The translations under genes and the position numbers were made by a program. 48,909 bases of DNA from Mesorhizobium kowhaii (GTDB lineage Bacteria > Pseudomonadota > Alphaproteobacteria > Rhizobiales > Rhizobiaceae), in the NCBI RefSeq assembly GCF_003253745.1, contig NZ_MZXV01000078.1, positions 1 to 48,909 of the forward strand, written 5' to 3'. This document shows, in pieces, positions 26,258-34,170 of this stretch (positions within the stretch are counted from its first letter, which is position 1; every line of letters begins with the position of its first letter). Below the pieces are notes generated by a model. It saw nothing but the letters and a program-made list of their open reading frames with translations. It did no database searches and was not told the DNA's origin.

Positions 26258-27019
26258 TCAGGGACCCGGCCGCAGATGGCAGCCGGCCTGCCGCTTCTGC
26301 GCCAGATACTCGTCGACAAGCTGGCGGTAGCGCACCTTGCCGAAGCTCGGAAAATGGCCGCCATGCACGACCGCGACATCGAGGTCGCGCATGCTGAGCA
26401 GCGTCGCCATATAATCGGAAATATCCGAATGGTAGACGTCGTCGATCAGCGGGCCGTCATAGATGATGTCGCCGGAAAGCAGGATGCCGGTCTTTTTCTC
26501 GTGGAGCGCGATACCGCCGGGTGAATGGCCAGGTGTGTGGATCACCTCAAAGGCGCGGTCGCCGAGATCGACGACATCGCCATGCGCGAGCAGGCGGCCG
26601 GCCGGTGCAGGCAGGATGCTGTAGCGCGCCGTGTCCCAGCCTTGCGGCATACCGTCGAACATCTCGTCGGTCGCATAGGTGCCGGCGGCCGTCCATTCGT
26701 TGCGCGGATCGGCAAGGATCTCCGCCTCGGCCGCGTGCACGCAGCGGTCGGGAAATTCGTGGTGACAGCCGATATGGTCGAAATGCGTGTGGCTGGCGAC
26801 GCAGGTGAGCTTTCGCTCCGTCACCAGCGGCACGTGACGCCTGAGGCTGAAATGGCCGAGGCCGGTGTCGAACAGGAGATCGCGGTCGCGGCCACGCACA
26901 TGCCACATGTTGCAGCGGAAGAACGGCTTGATCCACGGCTCGTGGATCAGTGTCACGCCATCGCTCATGCGGATGGTCTCGTACCAGTCTGGAGCGTCGA
27001 TGACCGGAAGCGTGCCCAT
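26258..27019 (-). CDS. MBL-fold metallo-hydrolase
   Basis: A 253-residue metallo-beta-lactamase-fold enzyme. The HxHxDH metal site is HTHFDHIGCHHEF (about residue 95), followed by HTPGHSPGG (third His), SGDIIYDGP (Asp) and VVHGGHFPSFG (last His), a complete dinuclear site. The ATG at 27019 is 2 bp after the ATPase stop, so it is the last gene of the minus-strand ABC operon. It should hydrolyse an ester, amide or lactone of the imported compound; substrate unknown. Confidence 0.88.
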   Translation of the reverse strand: MGTLPVIDAPDWYETIRMSDGVTLIHEPWIKPFFRCNMWHVRGRDRDLLFDTGLGHFSLRRHVPLVTERKLTCVASHTHFDHIGCHHEFPDRCVHAAEAEILADPRNEWTAAGTYATDEMFDGMPQGWDTARYSILPAPAGRLLAHGDVVDLGDRAFEVIHTPGHSPGGIALHEKKTGILLSGDIIYDGPLIDDVYHSDISDYMATLLSMRDLDVAVVHGGHFPSFGKVRYRQLVDEYLAQKRQAGCHLRPGP

Positions 27020-27021
27020 CT

Positions 27022-28086
27022 TCAATCCGTCAGCAGGATGATCTGGTCGGTATCGCACGAAACCGCGACCATGTCCCCCGGCTGGACGGAGGCTGTCGCC
27101 GGAAGCCTGGCGATGAACTGTAGGGAGGGATCTTCGACTGAAACGGCGAGCACGCGCTTGAAGCTGCCCTGGAAGACGACGTCGCTTACCTCAGCCGTGC
27201 CAAGCCTGACACCGCCGCCGGCCGCGCCAAGGACAAGGTGCTCCGGCCGTATGGCGAGCCCGACAGCCGGGCCCACCGGCAACGCGCTGGGCAGGCAAAC
27301 CGGCCCGACCGGCGTCGCGACAGTGCTTGCCCTGTCCTTGGTCTCAGTGACCGTGCCGGCAAGGATCGTGCTTTCGCCCATGAAGGTTGCGGAAAAGCGC
27401 GTCGCCGGCCGCGCATAGACGCGTTCGGGCGGGCCTTCATCCTCGATGCGCCCGTCATTCATCACCACGCAGTGGTCGGCCAGCGCCATCGCTTCTTCCT
27501 GGTCATGCGTGACATGGATGAAGGCGGTGCCGACGCGCTTCTGGATCGCCTTCAACTCGTCCTGCATCTGCCGGCGCAATTTGAGGTCGAGCGCGCCGAG
27601 CGGCTCGTCGAGCAAAAGCACCGCCGGTTCGATCACCAACGCACGCGCCAGCGCCACACGCTGCCGCTGGCCGCCGGAAAGCTGGTGCGGCTTCTTGTCG
27701 AAGGCGGAGGCGAGGCCAACCAGCGCCAGCGCCTCGCGTGCTTTTGCCGACCGTGTCGAGCCATCGACGCCCTGCATGCGCAGGCCGAAGCCGACATTGC
27801 TGCCGACGCTCATATGCGGGAACAGCGCATAGTCCTGGAACACCGTCGTCGTCGGCCGCTTCGCCGGCGGCACCGAGGTGCAGTCCTCGCCGCGGATGAA
27901 CACCTTGCCCTCGCTCGGAGTGACGAAGCCGCCCAGAATGGACAGCAGCGTCGTCTTGCCGGACCCGGAAGGGCCGAGCAGGATGGTGTAGCTGCCGGGT
28001 TCGATCTGCAGCGAAACGTTTTTCAGCACAGTCTGCTGGCCGAAACGATGCCAGACGGCACGGATGTCGACCAAGGGCGCGGTCAT
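27022..28086 (-). CDS. Polyamine-type ABC transporter, ATP-binding protein
   Basis: A 354-residue PotA-like ATPase: Walker A GPSGSGKTTLLS, Q-loop VFQDYALFPHM, signature HQLSGGQRQRVALARAL, Walker B LLLDEPLGALDLK, and a switch His in HVTHDQEEAM. A TOBE domain follows from about residue 270. Start ATG 28086 follows AGGAGAAGAGC, and it overlaps the permease stop by 4 bp (ATGA type). It differs enough from the ATPase at 19887 that this is not a recent duplication. Confidence 0.92.
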   Translation of the reverse strand: MTAPLVDIRAVWHRFGQQTVLKNVSLQIEPGSYTILLGPSGSGKTTLLSILGGFVTPSEGKVFIRGEDCTSVPPAKRPTTTVFQDYALFPHMSVGSNVGFGLRMQGVDGSTRSAKAREALALVGLASAFDKKPHQLSGGQRQRVALARALVIEPAVLLLDEPLGALDLKLRRQMQDELKAIQKRVGTAFIHVTHDQEEAMALADHCVVMNDGRIEDEGPPERVYARPATRFSATFMGESTILAGTVTETKDRASTVATPVGPVCLPSALPVGPAVGLAIRPEHLVLGAAGGGVRLGTAEVSDVVFQGSFKRVLAVSVEDPSLQFIARLPATASVQPGDMVAVSCDTDQIILLTD

Positions 28087-28865
28087 GCTCTTCTCCTGCG
28101 CAGCAATGTCAGTTCGAACAGCACGACCAGCACGATGGAAACAGCAAAGACCAGCGAGCCGACGGCATTGGTTTTTGGATTGAGGCCGGAGCGCAGCAGG
28201 TTCCAGATTTCCACCGGCAATGTGGTATCGAAGCGGGTCAGCAGGAAGGAGATGACGAACTCGTCCCAGGAGAAGGTCATCGACAGGAAGAATCCGGCGA
28301 ATATGGCCGGCGCCATGACCGGCACGGTGATCAGGAGCAGCACCTTCCATTCCGGCGCACCGAGGTCGCGCGCGGCGCGTTCGATGTTGATCTGGTGGTC
28401 GCCCATCTGGCTGTAGATGATGGCAAAGCACAGCGGCAGGTTGATCACGACATGGCCGATGCCGGCGGCAAGCAGCGACTTCGGCACGCCGGCCCAGTTG
28501 AACAGCACCAGCAACCCCATGCCGATGATGAGATAGCTGACCGTCAAGGGCAGGGTGATCAGCCCGCGCAGCAGGCCGGAACCCGGCAGAACGAAGCGCG
28601 CAAAACCCCAGGCGGAGAGGAAGCCGAGCGTGACGGCAGCAAGCGACGAGATCGAAGCAACCAGCAGCGAGTTGACCAGCGCCGAGGTCAGCCGCGTGTC
28701 CGAGAGAACCGCGTCGTACCAGCGCAGTGACGGGCCGGTGAAGGGTGGGATCGGGAACGACGTCGCCTGGAGCGAGAACAGCACCAGCACGACCACCGGC
28801 AGGAAGATGAAACCGTAGACCGCAAGCGCGTAGAGCCAGGAAGCGATGCGGACAATCCGACGCAT
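28083..28865 (-). CDS. ABC transporter permease (PotC-like)
   Basis: A 260-residue inner-membrane permease with an N-terminal segment LYALAVYGFIFLPVVVLVLF and an EAA loop (IERAARDLGAPEWKVLLLIT) typical of PotC-type subunits. It starts 1 bp after the stop of the upstream permease and its stop overlaps the ATPase start by 4 bp. Confidence 0.92.
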   Translation of the reverse strand: MRRIVRIASWLYALAVYGFIFLPVVVLVLFSLQATSFPIPPFTGPSLRWYDAVLSDTRLTSALVNSLLVASISSLAAVTLGFLSAWGFARFVLPGSGLLRGLITLPLTVSYLIIGMGLLVLFNWAGVPKSLLAAGIGHVVINLPLCFAIIYSQMGDHQINIERAARDLGAPEWKVLLLITVPVMAPAIFAGFFLSMTFSWDEFVISFLLTRFDTTLPVEIWNLLRSGLNPKTNAVGSLVFAVSIVLVVLFELTLLRRRRA

Positions 28866-28866
28866 C

Positions 28867-29712
28867 TCAGGCCCGCTCGATCTTCAGCCAGCGGGCGCAG
28901 GCGAGATAGGCGATGGTGACCACCGCCATCAGGATGATCGACAGCGCCGATGCCAGCGGAAAGTCGCCGCGGCGGCCGATCTGCATCATCACCAGTTGCG
29001 GCATCAGAAGCTCGTTGTTGCCGCCGAGGATCTGCGGCGTGATGTAGTCGCCGATACATAGCACGAAGGTGAGAAAGGCGCCGACCATGATGCCGGGCAA
29101 GGTCAGCGGCAGGATGACATGCAGGAAGGTGCGCACCGGCCCGGCGCCGAGATCGGCGGCGGCCTTGCGATAGCTGGGGCTTAACTGCTTCAGATTGGCG
29201 AAGATCGTCAGCGTCAAAAGCATGACGAAGAAATGCACGAAGCCGGTGACGGTGGCGAAGCGTGTGTTGGCGAGTTGCAGGGGCTCGCTGAACAGACCGG
29301 AGCCCGTCAGCGCCCGGTTGATGACGCCGTTCTGCGCCAGCACCAGCAGCCAGGAATAGGAGCGCACGACATAGGAGGTCCAGAACGGCAGGACGGCCAG
29401 CATCAGCGCCAGCCTTTGCCAGCGTTCCGGCACCTGTTCGGCCAGGATCCAGGCGAAGGGGTAGGCGAGCAGCACCGAGACGACGGTGACGATCGCCGTC
29501 ACTTGCAGCGAGTTGACCATCGCTTGCCAGTAGGAGGGGTTGGTGAAGAACTGGCTGTAGTTGGACGCCGTGAAGCCGCCGCCCTCATGCGCCGTCAGGC
29601 TGGAAAACCCCATGGCGATGAAAGGCAGCACGAAGAACAAAAGCGTCCAGCCAAGCGCCGGCGTGACCAGCGCCCAGGGCAGGGCACGCCCGTTGTTCCC
29701 GGCTGTGCTCAT
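28867..29712 (-). CDS. ABC transporter permease (PotB-like)
   Basis: A 281-residue inner-membrane permease: first membrane segment at about residue 14-32, EAA loop at YRKAAADLGAGPVRTFLHVI, six predicted helices. It starts 7 bp after the binding-protein stop, as second gene of the operon. Confidence 0.92.
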   Translation of the reverse strand: MSTAGNNGRALPWALVTPALGWTLLFFVLPFIAMGFSSLTAHEGGGFTASNYSQFFTNPSYWQAMVNSLQVTAIVTVVSVLLAYPFAWILAEQVPERWQRLALMLAVLPFWTSYVVRSYSWLLVLAQNGVINRALTGSGLFSEPLQLANTRFATVTGFVHFFVMLLTLTIFANLKQLSPSYRKAAADLGAGPVRTFLHVILPLTLPGIMVGAFLTFVLCIGDYITPQILGGNNELLMPQLVMMQIGRRGDFPLASALSIILMAVVTIAYLACARWLKIERA

Positions 29713-29719
29713 CAGCAGC

Positions 29720-30811
29720 TCACTTGGCCTGCAGCATTTCGGTCCACATGTCCTGCATCTTCTTGTCGAGATCGGCGTTTGGCGCAGGGTAGGCCTGGGC
29801 GCGGGCGAGGAAGCCCGGCTGCTCGTCGAAACGCAGGATCTTCTTCTGGTCGTCGGTCAGCGCCGCCTTGTTGTTCGCCGGCATGCCCCAATAGCAGGAC
29901 GAGGTGGCAAGCCGCGCCTGGCCCTCCGGGCTCATGACGTACTGGATGAATTTCAGCGCCATGTCCTTGTTTTTGGAATCCTTGAACATGGCCAGCGACT
30001 GCGACCATAGCACAGCGCCTTCTTTGGGAATGGAGAAGTCCAGCGCCGGGTTCTCCTTGGCCAGCCCCGCCGTCACCCATTCGCCGCCGCCGACCAGGAT
30101 ATCGACCTCGCCGGTCGCCAGCGCCGTCTGGCTGGCGGTCACTTCGCCGACCAGCTTGGCATTGGCCTTCATCTTGAGAAGCTCTTCCTTGAGGGCGGGC
30201 AGGTCGGCTTCGGTCAGATCCGCCGTCTTCTTGCCGATGGCGAGCGCGGCCATGCCGATGACCGGCAGATAATAGTCGTAGATGGCGACCTTGCCCTTGT
30301 ACTTGTCGCCGGTCAGCGCCGCCATCGACTGCATGTCGGCCGGATCGACCTTGGTCTTGTTGTAGCCGATCGTGTTGTAGCCGAACTTTTCGGTGATGCC
30401 GTAGCGCTTGCCGCCGACCACGGTGGAGCCGTCCATCTTCACCTGCGGAAACATGTCGGCCAGTGGTAGCTTGTCGTCCGGCAGCGGCTCGAACAGGCCC
30501 TTTTCGACGCCGCGCGGTATGTCGATGCTGTCGATCACCATCACGTCCCAGTCGCCGGGCTGCGACTGCTCGACGATGGCGAGCCCAGCGCCGGTGCCCT
30601 CGAATTCCTTGACGTTGACCTTGACGTTGTTGGCCTCCTCGAAGGGCTGCAGAAGTGCGGGATCGGAATGATCGCACCAGATCAGCGCGTTGAGATCGGC
30701 GGCCTGGGCGACGCTGCCGGCGCCGAGCAGCAGTGCCGTGGCGGCGCACGCCGCATGCAGATGGCTCTTCAGGATGGAAAGCGGATTCCTGGATGCGGAT
30801 ATTGCGGACAT
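29720..30811 (-). CDS. Periplasmic substrate-binding protein of the second polyamine-type importer
   Basis: A 363-residue secreted receptor. The signal peptide covers about residues 14-38 (AACAATALLLGAGSVAQAAD), followed by a PotD-like bilobed protein (NALIWCDHSDPALLQPFEE; WDVMVIDSIDIPRG; ITEKFGYNTIGYNK). The start at 30811 follows GGGAGAA; a frame-open extension to 30859 reaches into the operator. First gene of the operon, divergent from the TetR gene at 30902. Ligand unknown. Confidence 0.88.
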   Translation of the reverse strand: MSAISASRNPLSILKSHLHAACAATALLLGAGSVAQAADLNALIWCDHSDPALLQPFEEANNVKVNVKEFEGTGAGLAIVEQSQPGDWDVMVIDSIDIPRGVEKGLFEPLPDDKLPLADMFPQVKMDGSTVVGGKRYGITEKFGYNTIGYNKTKVDPADMQSMAALTGDKYKGKVAIYDYYLPVIGMAALAIGKKTADLTEADLPALKEELLKMKANAKLVGEVTASQTALATGEVDILVGGGEWVTAGLAKENPALDFSIPKEGAVLWSQSLAMFKDSKNKDMALKFIQYVMSPEGQARLATSSCYWGMPANNKAALTDDQKKILRFDEQPGFLARAQAYPAPNADLDKKMQDMWTEMLQAK

Positions 30812-30849
30812 CGAGTGTTCTCCCTTGCCTTTGTGGCTTCTTGCAAAAA

Positions 30850-30877
30850 ATTGAACCAATTCTAAAATTGAGTCAAT
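30850..30877. promoter_or_regulatory. 28-bp TetR operator between the divergent binding-protein and TetR genes
   Basis: ATTGAACCAATT-CTAA-AATTGAGTCAAT is an inverted repeat of two 12-bp arms, ten of twelve bases matching, exactly between the two divergent start codons (39 bases from one, 25 from the other). The AT-rich pocket is unlike the GC-rich surroundings. It is the expected binding site for the adjacent TetR repressor, controlling both directions. Confidence 0.65.
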
Positions 30878-30901
30878 TCTGTTTTATGGCAAGAGGCTGA
30901 T

Positions 30902-31516
30902 ATGAGCGGATTGCGGGCAAGGCAAAAGGCGGACAGGCACAGGCGCATCATCGAGGCGGCGGCCGAGCTTTTCCGCGAGGCCGGCTATGAAGGCGCCAAG
31001 ATCGAGACGATCGCCGCGCAGGCCGAAGTCTCGGTCGGCACCATCTACAATTACTACCAGAACAAGGGGGACATTCTCGGCGCCATCGTCTCGCTGGAAG
31101 TCAACGAAGTGCTGAATGCCGGGCAAGGCGTCGTCGCCAGGCCGCCGGCCAATGTCGGCGATGCGCTGGACACGCTGATCGGCATCTATATCGAGCACTC
31201 GCTGCACTATCTCAGCAAGGAGATGTGGCGGCAGGCGATGGCGATCTCGACGCAACTGCCCGACAGCCCGTTCGGCCAAGCTTACACCGCGCTCGACCGG
31301 GCGCTGACCGAACAGATCCGAGCGCTGATCGCTCGGCTGCAGGTGCTCGGCCTGGTGCGCCAGGATATCGACGGAGCAGCGCTGGGCGAATTGATCTTCA
31401 ACAACATGAACATGATGTTCATCGAGTTCGTGAAAAGCGACGAGGCGAGGATTGCCGAATTGCGTGCGGCGATACGCAGGCAGAACCGGATATTGGTGGC
31501 GGCGATTGCAGTGTGA
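30902..31516 (+). CDS. TetR family regulator
   Basis: A 204-residue TetR-type repressor with the HTH at about residues 15-60 (ELFREAGYEGAKIETIAAQA, VSVGTIYNYYQNKGDI) and a C-terminal ligand domain. The ATG at 30902 follows AAGAGGC. Divergent from the second polyamine-type ABC operon, with an obvious shared operator; it probably represses both until the transported compound or a product binds. Confidence 0.9.
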   Translation: MSGLRARQKADRHRRIIEAAAELFREAGYEGAKIETIAAQAEVSVGTIYNYYQNKGDILGAIVSLEVNEVLNAGQGVVARPPANVGDALDTLIGIYIEHSLHYLSKEMWRQAMAISTQLPDSPFGQAYTALDRALTEQIRALIARLQVLGLVRQDIDGAALGELIFNNMNMMFIEFVKSDEARIAELRAAIRRQNRILVAAIAV

Positions 31517-31628
31517 TTGTCAGGAGCAGGCAGCAGCATCGATTTTTGGACCAAGCCGCGGCTCAACCCTCTTGAGTCGAATCTGAAATCTGCTACAACC
31601 CATGAGTGCATTTCTAGGGGAGGGGTGA

Positions 31629-32195
31629 ATGCAGTTTTCTGTCTGGTATTGGGCAATAGTTCTGCTGTTCATCGGGGTGCCTGTCTTCTTTGCACTCCGA
31701 TCTGCCCGCAAGCCCTCGCAGAATCCGGCGGAGCTCGTCGGCTTCGGAGGGTGGCTGATGCTTCTTGCGATCGGCCAGACCCTGTCGCCGTTGCGCACGC
31801 TCGCCACATTGGGTTCCTCGAGCGATGGATACAACCAGCTCATGCTGGTGCCGAATGGACCCGTGGTGGTCTATGGCGAGGTTGCGCTGTTGCTGGCATT
31901 TTTGGTGCTTCAACTGGTCGTGCTTGTTGCCATGCTGAGGCGGAGCCGTCGGTTCAAGCAGTTGTTTCTCATCCAATGGCTTGCAATCCCGGTGGTCTTC
32001 ATCCTGGACGCGGCCTGGGTTTCCACGGCTCTCGGGGTTCCGGTTGGGCAAGTGGTCACCGGAGACGCGCTTGCGGCGCCGATAGTCTCGTTTGTTCTCA
32101 CCGGACTCTGGGTCGCTTACGTCTACAAATCCGTCAGGGTACGCAACACGTTCACCAGGGTGAGGGCATCCGCCCAGGTCGCGAGCGCGTCATAG
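31629..32195 (+). CDS. DUF2569-like integral membrane protein
   Basis: A 188-residue protein with four predicted membrane segments: WYWAIVLLFIGVPVFFAL near the start, then about residues 78-100, 112-130 and 142-165. The segment GFGGWLMLLAIGQTLSPLR matches the DUF2569 type (GGWL near a proline-rich turn). The function of the family is unknown. AGGGGAGGGG just upstream is a strong ribosome-binding site. It stands alone downstream of the TetR gene. Confidence 0.75.
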   Translation: MQFSVWYWAIVLLFIGVPVFFALRSARKPSQNPAELVGFGGWLMLLAIGQTLSPLRTLATLGSSSDGYNQLMLVPNGPVVVYGEVALLLAFLVLQLVVLVAMLRRSRRFKQLFLIQWLAIPVVFILDAAWVSTALGVPVGQVVTGDALAAPIVSFVLTGLWVAYVYKSVRVRNTFTRVRASAQVASAS

Positions 32196-32250
32196 AACCA
32201 GGGCAATTCGAACATTTTTGGAGCGTGAGCGCTCTCGACCATTCCTGATA

Positions 32251-32296
32251 GGAACTGGTGCCCCCCGGACGGTGTGGTCGAGAAAAATCCGACCTT
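32251..32296 (-). pseudogene. Degenerate copy of a tRNA-Thr 3' end
   Basis: The sequence GAACTGGTGCCCCCCGGACGG and, further on, TCGA...CCGACCTT match, with small gaps, the 3' part (acceptor and T arm) of the tRNA-Thr gene at 33067-33142, in the same orientation and including the same flanking GGAA(A)CTGG. A broken tRNA end 0.8 kb from the intact gene is the usual mark of an old integration at the tRNA 3' end. Confidence 0.5.
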
Positions 32297-32394
32297 AAAC
32301 CGCTCGCTTATGCCGAGCAGAGCAATGAATATTTGTTTTTCCCGTCGCAAAACGCTAGCATAAGCAGCAATCAAACCGCGCTGCCATTTCAGCA

Positions 32395-33003
32395 ATGCTT
32401 AGAATTTCGGGAACTCTTCTCAAAGGCGCTTCAACCCGTGCACCGGTTGAGGTTCGTCCCGATTTTGGCGGCGGCCATATTCGACACGGTGCTCAAACGC
32501 CGAGTCTTGAAACGTGGGAACGTGTCTCGCCGCCGACGACCCTTGACGGGCTTATTCGAGAACTCCAGCGCCAATTTCCCCGCACGGCCATACGTGTTAC
32601 CGGCCGAGTGAGGACAGTCCGCCGACAAGCTGAATTGATGGCGGAACGACGGCTTTCGAACCGGACGCAGTTTCTAACGGTATACCGACAAGCCCAGCAT
32701 ATTAGCGAGATGGACGCGTGGGTCATTCAACATCCTCGCGCTACTCCATCGCAAACCACCGAGGCGTTCGAACAGATCATACACCGAGCCCGCAGTCGCG
32801 GGGCTGCTGTCAGCAACCATTTGGATGACCGCGCCCGCGATATTTCCATTCCGCTTGGAAATCATCACCAGCAAGCCGAAGTGCAGCGCGCGCTGGAAAG
32901 TTGGGGTGCGCATGTCATCCTGGAAGGGGATGCAACCGGCGGGCCGCATTGGCACGTTGACTACGCGCCACCCATCGCGCCACCAATCGGGCGCAGGCCT
33001 TGA
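32395..33003 (+). CDS. Possible M15-type (D-Ala-D-Ala carboxypeptidase/endolysin) zinc peptidase
   Basis: A 202-residue protein. In its C-terminal half the metal pattern of the M15 family is visible: S140-N-H142-x6-D149 (VSNHLDDRARDI) and HWHVD (H185-W-H187-V-D189). It has no signal peptide and a poorly defined N-terminal 50 residues; the ribosome-binding site before the ATG is weak, so the start is uncertain. M15 enzymes cut peptidoglycan cross-bridges or act as phage lysins. Its place between a degenerate and an intact tRNA-Thr end suggests that it is cargo of a decayed phage-like insert (inference). Confidence 0.55.
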   Translation: MLRISGTLLKGASTRAPVEVRPDFGGGHIRHGAQTPSLETWERVSPPTTLDGLIRELQRQFPRTAIRVTGRVRTVRRQAELMAERRLSNRTQFLTVYRQAQHISEMDAWVIQHPRATPSQTTEAFEQIIHRARSRGAAVSNHLDDRARDISIPLGNHHQQAEVQRALESWGAHVILEGDATGGPHWHVDYAPPIAPPIGRRP

Positions 33004-33066
33004 TCGAGGTGCTGCTGGAGGGCTCAAAGCGCTGAAAAGTGGTTTGAAACTTCCACATTGGGAAAC

Positions 33067-33142
33067 TGGTGCCCCCGGACGGAATCGAACCGCCGACCTT
33101 CGGTTTACAAAACCGCTGCTCTACCAGCTGAGCTACAAGGGC
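33067..33142 (-). tRNA. tRNA-Thr (anticodon TGT)
   Basis: The minus strand folds into a cloverleaf: acceptor GCCCTTG / CGGGGGC (two G-U pairs), D arm GCTC...GAGC, anticodon loop TTTGTAA giving TGT (reads ACA), T arm GGCGG-TTCGATT-CCGTC, and an encoded CCA. 76 nt. Confidence 0.93.
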
Positions 33143-33300
33143 ACGGCGCTTCGGTTAGCATATTTGTTGCGCCAGTAAAGACAAAACTCTGTTTTCAGTT
33201 ACCCGGCATCTCATAGGACTGTCGGCGAGGGGCATCCTGAAAACCGCCAAATCGCTTCCTACATATGGGGAAGGTGCAATCGCTTCGAGCAGGGTGTCGC

Positions 33301-33468
33301 ATGATCAGGCTCATCATCATTCTCCCCATCATCTTCATAGTCTGGATGCTGCTGGTGAAGATCATCAGCGATGTGAAGAAGGCCAATGTCGACTGGACCG
33401 GCGTCACCACCATCATCGGCTTCATCGCGCTCGCCTTCTGGCTTCGCCACATCACCGGCATGGGGTGA
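33301..33468 (+). CDS. Small membrane protein, 55 aa
   Basis: A 55-residue protein with two hydrophobic segments (LIIILPIIFIVWMLLVKII and IIGFIALAFWL) joined by SDVKKANVDWTGV. The ATG at 33301 follows GCAGGGTG; in-frame start at 33265 is less likely. Codon third positions are GC-rich, as in the neighbours. No known family; expected in the inner membrane. Confidence 0.55.
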   Translation: MIRLIIILPIIFIVWMLLVKIISDVKKANVDWTGVTTIIGFIALAFWLRHITGMG

Positions 33469-33483
33469 AGCGGGGAAAAGAGT

Positions 33484-33554
33484 GAGTAGCGAATAGCGAA
33501 TAGTAAGGTAGCGAGCGGCAGCCTGGTGTTGCTGCATTTCGCTATTGGCTACTC
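33484..33554. repeat. Interrupted inverted repeat
   Basis: GAGTAGCGAATAG (33484-33496) pairs with CTATTGGCTACTC (33542-33554) with one mismatch; the unit GCGAATAG is repeated in the left arm and CTATTCGC appears right of the right arm. It may be a small intergenic repeat or a terminator without a T tract. Confidence 0.4.
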
Positions 33555-33604
33555 CCTATTCGCTTGTCCTGAGGGCCGCTCCACAAAAATCTCGAAGACC
33601 TTTC

Positions 33605-33632
33605 GAACCTTTTGCCGCGCCCCGCCGACTGA
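33605..33632 (+). promoter_or_regulatory. Candidate ECF-sigma promoter of the histidine-rich protein
   Basis: GAACC (33605-33609), 17 bases, then GACTGA (33627-33632). The identical arrangement GAACC-N17-GACAGA stands before the next gene (34093-34120), within a region where the two leaders are otherwise diverged. GAACC is a typical extracytoplasmic-function sigma -35 box. Inferred from the conservation between the two leaders. Confidence 0.45.
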
Positions 33633-33680
33633 TGGTCAGAGGCGAATGGGTCGCCTCGATCAAAGATCCAGGAGATCATC

Positions 33681-33881
33681 ATGTTCAAGCGCACTCTTAT
33701 GTCAGGCCTCGTTGCCACTTTCGTCGCCGCCGGCGCGCTCGCCGGCACGGTCGGCACGTCGTCAGCCCACGGCATGCACCATCATTATTATCATCATCAT
33801 CATCATCATTTCATGAAGCATTGGTGGTGGCACCACAACCATCATCACCACAATCATGGCAGGGTGATCATTTTCCTTTGA
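33681..33881 (+). CDS. Secreted histidine-rich protein
   Basis: A 66-residue protein: signal peptide (residues 1-29, ending TSSAHG), then a mature part in which about half the residues are His (HHHYYHHHHHH, WWWHHNHHHHNHG) with Trp and Tyr. It should bind metals such as Ni, Cu or Zn in the periplasm. The ribosome-binding site is AGGAGATCATC before the ATG. The signal peptide and 5' leader are clearly related to those of the gene at 34171, so this is a tandem duplication with a swapped mature domain. Confidence 0.75.
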   Translation: MFKRTLMSGLVATFVAAGALAGTVGTSSAHGMHHHYYHHHHHHFMKHWWWHHNHHHHNHGRVIIFL

Positions 33882-33900
33882 TGGAGGGACCCAATTCCCC

Positions 33901-33925
33901 AAAGGGCGGCTTCGGCCGCCCTTTT
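33901..33925 (+). terminator. Rho-independent terminator
   Basis: AAAGGGCGGC-TTCG-GCCGCCCTTTT: a 10-bp stem with the stable TTCG tetraloop and a T tract, just after the histidine-rich gene. Confidence 0.85.
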
Positions 33926-33962
33926 GCGTTATGCGATCATCTTGCGGACTAGGGCCGGCAAA

Positions 33963-34030
33963 GCTGCCGATCTCCCCGGTCCAAACACCCCCTTGCGGGG
34001 GAGATGTCCGGCAGGACAGAGGGGGGTGGG
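33963..34030. repeat. Dispersed Mesorhizobium-type repeat, copy 1
   Basis: GCTGCCGATCTCCCC...GGGGGAGATGTCCGGCAGGACAGAGGGGGG has an internal stem ATCTCCCC / GGGGGAGAT. A partial copy lies at 38691-38744, inside the gcl operon. I recall this motif as common between genes in Mesorhizobium genomes. Confidence 0.6.
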
Positions 34031-34092
34031 AAGGATCGCCAACTTTTGAGTCCATGCGATTTGGCCAGTTCCAAGAAAATCCAAAAAATTTC

Positions 34093-34120
34093 GAACCTTT
34101 TTCCTTGCCGCAACGACAGA
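34093..34120 (+). promoter_or_regulatory. Candidate ECF-sigma promoter of the BA14K-family gene
   Basis: GAACC-N17-GACAGA, the same boxes and spacing as at 33605-33632, before the second duplicated leader. Confidence 0.45.
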
Positions 34121-34170
34121 TGATCAAGAGGCGGATGGATCGCCTCGGTCAACGAAGCAAGGAGATCATC

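Noticed and set aside
32251..32296. A second functional tRNA-Thr
   Set aside because: Only the 3' part matches, with gaps, and no anticodon or D arm is present, so it is a fragment.
33777..33862. Simple-sequence repeat (CAT/CAC tract) as a possible phase-variable microsatellite
   Set aside because: The codons are mixed (CAT and CAC, with Tyr, Asn and Trp between) and encode the His-rich protein; a regular slippage tract is too short.
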